From contig CBDVBZ010000068.1 of the NCBI GenBank assembly GCA_965372355.1, positions 1 to 18,935 on the forward strand: 18,935 bases of DNA. The letters run 5' to 3'. The notes under the pieces are model-generated. The model was not told the origin of the DNA. It ran no database searches and saw only the letters and a program-made list of their open reading frames with translations. Positions 14,824-18,935 of this stretch are shown here, in pieces. Made by a program: the position numbers and the translations under genes. How positions within the stretch are numbered: position 1 is the first letter of the stretch; each line of letters opens with the position of its first letter. This DNA is from CBDVBZ01 sp965372355. GTDB lineage: Bacteria; Krumholzibacteriota; Krumholzibacteriia; WVZY01.

Positions 14824-16176
14824 CTACTGCGGGGGTTTTCCCAGACGTCTTATCTTCTCGCGCAAGGTCTTGCGATCGATCCCAAGAACGTCAGCCGCGC
14901 GGGTCTTGTTGCCACCCACCGACGCGAGCACGTTGCGGATGTGTGCCGCCTCCACCTCAGCCAACGTGCGATTCAGTCCTTCCTCTCTAACGCCGGCGTA
15001 GCGCATCAGGTCAGGCAAGTCGGGCACATCGATGACGTCCGAATCCGTCATCACCACTAGACTTTGAACCACGTTCTCCAGCTCTCGAACGTTTCCCGGC
15101 CAGGCGTAGTGAGTCAGTACCTTGAGAGCTTTGTCCGTGAACCGAGGCTCGGGTTTCTCGACTTCCTGGGAGTACTTCTGGGTAAAGTGCTTGGTGAGGA
15201 GAACGATGTCATCCGACCGGTCTCGCAGAGGTGGAATGGTAATCTCGATGACTTTCAATCGATAATAAAGATCCTCCCGAAAGCTGCCCTTTTTCACCAG
15301 ACCCAAGAGGTTCTTGTTTGTCGCTGCCAGGATCCTTACATTGACCTTTTGCGGTTGTCTAGAACCCACCATGGCGACTTCCTTCTCCTGAAGGACCCTT
15401 AAGAGCTTGACCTGCATGGCCAAGCTTGTCTCGCTGACTTCGTCCAGAAAGACAGTACCCCCATCCGCGGTTTGAAAAAAGCCGGCCCGGGACTCCAGAG
15501 CTCCTGTGAAGGCGCCCTTGACGTAACCGAACAGCTCGCTTTCCAGAAGGCCCTCCGGTATCCCCCCACAGTTGACCGGGACGAACGGTGCAGAGGCACG
15601 CTTACTACTGTAATGGATTGCCCGAGCGACCAGTTCCTTTCCCGTGCCGCTCTGACCGGTGATCAGCACCGTGGCCGGAGTGGAGGCCGCTTTGTCGATG
15701 GCGCGGAACACCTCGTTCATGGGCTCTGATTCTCCGAGAATGCCGTACTGAGAACCGATCGTCTCCGGAAGCCGGTCCTGACCGGCCATCCGCAGTTTCT
15801 GCTTTTCGAGCGCGCGTCGTACTGCCGAAAAAAGCTCATCGTCCGTAAAAGGTTTGGTGAGGTACTCTTCCGCCCCCGTTTTGATGGCCCCTACGGCACC
15901 TTCCACAGTGGCGTAGCCGGTGATCATCATCACTTCCGTGTTCCTCAGGTTCTCCCGTACGTAGCGGATCAAATCCATCCCGGAACTCTTTGGCATCTTG
16001 TAATCCGTTATCACGAGATCCACAAGCGTGTGGCCGAGAAGCACGGTCGCCTCCGCTACGCCGGGTGCCGTTAACACATCGTAACCCTCGGACGTCAGGT
16101 TTCGCTCGAGCATTTCCAGCGTCTCCGGAGAGTCGTCCACAATGAGAATGCGCTCTTTCTCCATCCGGTTCTTCAT
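14824..16176 (-). CDS. NtrC-family sigma-54-dependent response regulator
   Basis: A 450-residue, full-length, three-domain regulator. The receiver domain occupies residues 8-125, with acidic pocket D14/D15, phospho-acceptor D58 (VITDYKMP), T86 and K108. The AAA+ domain occupies about 145-380: Walker A GQSGTGKE (174-181), sigma-54-contact loop GAFTGA (221-226), Walker B GTVFLDE, the arginine-finger region FREDLYYRL and sensor II WPGNVREL. A Fis-type helix-turn-helix closes the protein (NKTRAADVLGIDRKTLREKI). The intact GAFTGA loop predicts activation of sigma-54 promoters when phosphorylated. The ATG at 16176 overlaps the kinase stop as ATGA, so the pair is translationally coupled. The nearest sigma-54-like promoter is the one at 14510-14526, which drives the redox operon; regulation of that operon is inferred from position. 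Confidence 0.95.
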   Translation of the reverse strand: MKNRMEKERILIVDDSPETLEMLERNLTSEGYDVLTAPGVAEATVLLGHTLVDLVITDYKMPKSSGMDLIRYVRENLRNTEVMMITGYATVEGAVGAIKTGAEEYLTKPFTDDELFSAVRRALEKQKLRMAGQDRLPETIGSQYGILGESEPMNEVFRAIDKAASTPATVLITGQSGTGKELVARAIHYSSKRASAPFVPVNCGGIPEGLLESELFGYVKGAFTGALESRAGFFQTADGGTVFLDEVSETSLAMQVKLLRVLQEKEVAMVGSRQPQKVNVRILAATNKNLLGLVKKGSFREDLYYRLKVIEITIPPLRDRSDDIVLLTKHFTQKYSQEVEKPEPRFTDKALKVLTHYAWPGNVRELENVVQSLVVMTDSDVIDVPDLPDLMRYAGVREEGLNRTLAEVEAAHIRNVLASVGGNKTRAADVLGIDRKTLREKIRRLGKPPQ

Positions 16177-17945
16177 ACTCGTTTCTCCCCAGCCTTCCTC
16201 GGTTTCGTAAGAGGTAGGTGGATTACGAAGTGTGTGCCTTTTCCCGGTTCGGTTTTGACCACGATCCTGCCGCCGTGCGCGGTGACGATACCGTGAACCA
16301 CCGCCAAACCCAACCCTGTTCCCTCATCGATATCCTTCGTCGTAAAGAAAGGCAGGAATATCTTGTCCGACACTTCCTCCGCCATTCCAGCACCGGTGTC
16401 CTCGACGCGAACGTGGACGTTTTCTTTGGTCGCCCACGTCTCCACGGTGAGGGTTCCCCCTCGCGGCATGGCGTGAATCGCATTGACCACCAGGTTCACG
16501 AGAACCTGGTTGATCTGTCCGGGATCGACCGTGATCTTGGGCAAATCGGCAGCCAGCCGACGGACCAGCTGTATACCCGCCTTGACGCACCGAGCTTCGA
16601 AGAAGTACAGGCCATCGTCTACCACGTCGTTCAGGTTCACCAGCTTTTTTCGCGGGGGGAGCTGCCGAGCAAAAGTCATGAGCTTCTTGATGATTTCCCG
16701 GGCATTGAGTGATGCAGCCTCAATGTTTTTGAGGTCCCGTTGCACCTGGGGAGACAGATCGGGTGACTTCTTCGCCAGCTGCGCAAAGCCGAGGATGTTG
16801 CCCAGGGGTTCGTTTAGCTCGTGGGCAACGCCAGCGGCGAGTTGGCCGATGGTGGCAAGCCGGTCCGAGTGTCTGAGCTGGTCTTGCAATGAGGCTTTTT
16901 CCTCATCGGCCCTGGCTCGTTCGTAGAAGATAGCCACCTCTCGGGCCACGCTGTTGATGAGGCTTCGCTCTTCAGCCAGGAACGGTCCTTCGTCCAGGGT
17001 TAGTCTCTTCTCGAGATACGACACCTCCACGAACCCGATCTTCTCGTCATTAACAATGATATCGGATACCTGCCGGTAACGTGACTCACGAAAACGTTGG
17101 GTCACGTAAGACCGTCCGTTCAACTCAATACGAGCACAGGTGATTTCGGGATAGAGCCACGCTGGGGGAAGCAGTTCAACGATGCCCTGAATGATCTCGT
17201 CAAAGGAGGCCTCCGGTTGTGCCACCACACGAGCGATCCCGTACAGACACGTGATTTCCTTGATCCTTTCCCTGAGCTCGATCTGGGCGTACTGATGGGA
17301 AAGTGCGACTCCAAGGACCGCGGAGATGTCTTCGTAAAAGTGAATATCATCGATAGAGAAGAAGTTCTTCTTCCTGCTTCTAAGCAACAGAAGTCCTATG
17401 CACTCCTCGTCGAGCCGGATAGGAATTATCGCGATGTCTTTGGTAGGCGCGGGGAGATGCAGCGTTCGATGCGAAGAAGTACGCTCCGTAGACTCGTCGT
17501 CCGTCGCACTCGGCGTATCGCCGGTCCAGAAGCTGCCACCCTTGGTGACGTGAGGACGCAGATCACTGACCGCTCCATTGATGACGTCGCAGCAAAGCCT
17601 CTCGATACCCAGCTCGCTTGCGTCGTCCGGCGGCGGGGCTGTCTCTTCACCCAGGGCGCAGGGCACCAGAATGAATCCAAAAGGCATCTTTTTCGATCCC
17701 GTGACCGAACATCGAAAGTGCTTGTCGGGCCCTTCCTTGGCCCACAACTCAGTCGCATCGCATCCCGAGTGTTCCTTGATTCTCTCTGACACCTTTGGGA
17801 GAAAGTCTATTCTCAAGAGCCCCTTCGTCGAATATTGCAGCAATTCATAGCACAGGTGGCGGAACCGCTCCAAATCGTCCCCGCCAGAAAGACGGATACG
17901 CTCCGAACGATGAGGCTTCTCTCCTTTGGTTCTACCGGTAGACAT
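16173..17945 (-). CDS. Soluble sensor histidine kinase with two GAF-like domains
   Basis: A 590-residue protein with no membrane segment or signal peptide, so it senses a cytoplasmic cue. Residues about 30-215 form one GAF-like region. Residues 228-345 form a second one (KEITCLYGI, LLPPAWLYP, DEGPFLAEERSLI), homologous to the N-terminus of the 2710-5904 product. The HisKA domain has phospho-acceptor H375 in GVAHELNEPLGN. The ATPase domain has the N box (NQVLVNLVVNAIHAMP), G1 (VEDTGAGM), F box (LPFFTTK) and G2 (GTGLGLAVVHGI), all intact. I chose the ATG at 17945, with TTTGGAG upstream. The frame continues to a TTG at 18101, but that extra stretch is basic and unlike a domain. It phosphorylates the regulator encoded by the overlapping next gene. 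The ligand is unknown; redox, nucleotide or nitrogen status are all possible. Confidence 0.92.
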   Translation of the reverse strand: MSTGRTKGEKPHRSERIRLSGGDDLERFRHLCYELLQYSTKGLLRIDFLPKVSERIKEHSGCDATELWAKEGPDKHFRCSVTGSKKMPFGFILVPCALGEETAPPPDDASELGIERLCCDVINGAVSDLRPHVTKGGSFWTGDTPSATDDESTERTSSHRTLHLPAPTKDIAIIPIRLDEECIGLLLLRSRKKNFFSIDDIHFYEDISAVLGVALSHQYAQIELRERIKEITCLYGIARVVAQPEASFDEIIQGIVELLPPAWLYPEITCARIELNGRSYVTQRFRESRYRQVSDIIVNDEKIGFVEVSYLEKRLTLDEGPFLAEERSLINSVAREVAIFYERARADEEKASLQDQLRHSDRLATIGQLAAGVAHELNEPLGNILGFAQLAKKSPDLSPQVQRDLKNIEAASLNAREIIKKLMTFARQLPPRKKLVNLNDVVDDGLYFFEARCVKAGIQLVRRLAADLPKITVDPGQINQVLVNLVVNAIHAMPRGGTLTVETWATKENVHVRVEDTGAGMAEEVSDKIFLPFFTTKDIDEGTGLGLAVVHGIVTAHGGRIVVKTEPGKGTHFVIHLPLTKPRKAGEKRV

Positions 17946-18030
17946 GCTTTCGGATGCTCCAAAATGGTCCTGCCGCGGGCGGCCTTTGCTCCGGGCCGAC
18001 AAGCGCCGCCGCACCGGTCGGTTTACATCA

Positions 18031-18045
18031 CAACTCGTCGAGTTG
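18031..18045. promoter_or_regulatory. 15-base palindrome upstream of the kinase gene
   Basis: CAACTCG and CGAGTTG are perfect 7-base arms around one base, located 86 bases before the kinase ATG. It overlaps the expected start point of the promoter at 18047-18075, where a repressor would act. The sequence differs from the palindrome at 14467-14481. Confidence 0.4.
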
Positions 18046-18046
18046 A

Positions 18047-18075
18047 ATTCTAGCCATTTCCTGCCTCCAAGTCCA
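18047..18075 (-). promoter_or_regulatory. Possible housekeeping (sigma-70 type) promoter of the kinase/regulator pair
   Basis: The minus strand reads TGGACT (-35, 18075-18070; 4 of 6 to consensus), 17 bases, then TAGAAT (-10, 18052-18047; 5 of 6). It would start transcription near 18,040, about 95 bases before the kinase ATG. The rest of the gap between 17946 and 18179 shows no gene. Confidence 0.45.
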
Positions 18076-18179
18076 GCGACGGTTGCGTAGCTCTTGTACA
18101 AGCTCGTGCTGCCTCCGTTCTTGGAGGACTCCCCCTACACGACGTTTTCTTGCAGGGATGTTTCTCGCTCAGTGCAAGG

Positions 18180-18280
18180 TGGTGGGCATTCTTCGGGAGC
18201 GAGACATCATCCTCGAAGTTGCCCGAAGCATACGGTAAAGTGGGCAGCACCCATATGCGCCGCAATAGGTGCCCGACGCG
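18180..18280 (+). pseudogene. CBS-gene 3' remnant (direct repeat copy B)
   Basis: This copy matches 137-237 at about 88 of 101 bases and keeps the coding frame from VGILRERDIILEVARSIR to a TAA at 18236-18238. Coding changes against copy A are conservative (I to V, V to I, one G to R, and a synonymous Ala codon), and TGA is replaced by TAA. Homology stops abruptly at 18180. Upstream there is no CBS sequence and the frame has no start or ribosome site, so only a tail of the gene remains. The 42 noncoding bases after the stop are also kept. The pattern fits a second CBS paralogue that diverged while functional and later lost its 5' part. Confidence 0.75.
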
Positions 18281-18418
18281 GCCGGCCCCGGTTCGGAGCA
18301 AATCAACGCGCCCGCCGGCCCGCCCGCTTCGTCAACCGAATTGTATGTCGCTACCTGGTCGAACCGTGCTAGCATTTGTACGGACTTCTTCGACTGACCA
18401 CGGATTGTTTCGGTTAAA

Positions 18419-18935
18419 ATGACTTCCGAGCACGATCGAACCATAAATGCGAGAGCGAAACCTACGCAGGATCTCCTGCGAAAGACGGTTACACGCCTGC
18501 TACTGACCTACGTGGCACCGTTCATTCTGCTGACGTTGTATTTCCTCATTCAGTCCAATAATCTCACCAAAGAGAGCCGGCGAACTCATCTGAAATCTCT
18601 GGCCGAACACCAGGCGAACATACTCGATCTCTACTTGCGCGAACGGGTCGTTAATCTAAGGAACCTGATCAGCGACCCGAAACTCGGAGACATACCGTGC
18701 CCCGAGTTGGGAGACGAATTCCTCTCGGAGCTGAAGAAAAACTCGGACGCATTCGTCGATATCGGTTTTTTCGATGTTTCCGGTGTCCAGACCTGTTATG
18801 CCGGGCCTTTCTCGTCTCTCGAGCGGCACGACTACAGTTCAGAGCCGTGGTTCGTTTCGCTCCGCAGCCGGCCCGACAGTCACATTATCACCGATAGCTA
18901 CCTGGGATTTCGCGGCCGACCTCATTTCACCATTG
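18419..18935 (+). CDS. Membrane-bound sensor protein, N-terminal part (3' end outside window)
   Basis: The frame is open from an ATG at 18419-18421 to the window end (172 codons). After about 25 polar, basic residues comes one hydrophobic segment (LLLTYVAPFILLTLYFLI, roughly residues 27-44). It is followed by what looks like an extracytoplasmic sensory domain: HLKSLAEHQANILDLYLRER, then VDIGFFDVSGVQTCYAGPF and SSEPWFVSL, the pattern of Cache (PAS-like) domains in kinases and chemoreceptors. A kinase or other output domain would lie beyond the window. The ribosome site is weak (TCGGTTAAA). It is transcribed divergently from the kinase/regulator pair, with the CBS remnant between them. Histidine kinase is the likeliest identity but is not shown by what is visible. 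Confidence 0.75.
   Translation, partial: MTSEHDRTINARAKPTQDLLRKTVTRLLLTYVAPFILLTLYFLIQSNNLTKESRRTHLKSLAEHQANILDLYLRERVVNLRNLISDPKLGDIPCPELGDEFLSELKKNSDAFVDIGFFDVSGVQTCYAGPFSSLERHDYSSEPWFVSLRSRPDSHIITDSYLGFRGRPHFTI

Noticed and set aside
16173..18101. Longer kinase start (TTG at 18101)
   Set aside because: The extra 52 residues are basic and unlike a domain, and they would cover the promoter and palindrome at 18031-18075; the ATG at 17945 has a GGAG upstream.
18360..18376. Plus-strand TGG...TGC pair before the sensor gene, considered as a sigma-54 promoter
   Set aside because: The distance between GG and GC is one base too short and the -24 box is poor (TGGTCG).
1..18935. Searches by eye for a CRISPR array, tRNA or rRNA genes, integrase or transposase genes
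   Set aside because: No regular repeat-spacer pattern, cloverleaf, rRNA segment or recombinase motif was seen.

Overview
The window holds one long, almost wholly minus-strand gene block (about 17,950 down to 270) flanked by two partial plus-strand genes. The organism is a bacterium with moderately high GC and many flavin and iron-sulfur redox proteins. It also has an NtrC-type regulator and a sigma-54-like promoter. I read this as an anaerobic or facultatively anaerobic lineage of the Desulfobacterota, NC10 or Nitrospirota kind, but the sequence does not fix the phylum.

Layout, left to right. Bases 1-195 are the 3' end of a CBS-domain gene. It is followed by a convergent metallophosphoesterase (268-1152). 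Next comes the main minus-strand operon, transcribed from about 14,500 to 1,302. In transcription order it encodes: a 65-residue four-cysteine protein; a NuoE-like [2Fe-2S] subunit with added zinc ribbons; a NuoF-like flavoprotein fused to a GltD/NfnB-like NADPH dehydrogenase; a short NuoG/HoxU-like Fe-S subunit; a glutamate-synthase-like FMN protein without the glutaminase domain; two successive PEP/pyruvate-dikinase-like ATP-grasp proteins, the second fused to a nucleotidyltransferase; and a glutamate-dehydrogenase homologue. Several of these genes overlap by 4 to 26 bases, so they are probably translationally coupled. Upstream (14,824-17,945) lies a soluble histidine kinase and its sigma-54-dependent response regulator, overlapping by 4 bases. 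At the right edge (18,419 onward) a membrane-bound sensor begins on the plus strand.

How the parts may work together. Between the regulator and the operon there is a perfect -24 sigma-54 box with a near-perfect -12 box, and just upstream of it a perfect 10+10 inverted repeat. This suggests that the kinase/regulator pair switches on the operon. The NuoE, NuoF-GltD and NuoG-like proteins look like an NADH/NADPH/ferredoxin-linked flavin complex related to the Stn and Bfu/HydABC enzymes. Here it is coupled to a GltB-like FMN protein.

The most unusual points are these. The GDH homologue has Gln in place of the catalytic Lys. Both dikinase-like proteins lack the phosphohistidine and PEP-binding domains. 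One dikinase-like protein ends in an intact nucleotidyltransferase and begins with the same sensory domain that is found in the kinase. A 100-base diverged direct repeat of the CBS-gene 3' end brackets the whole 18 kb block.
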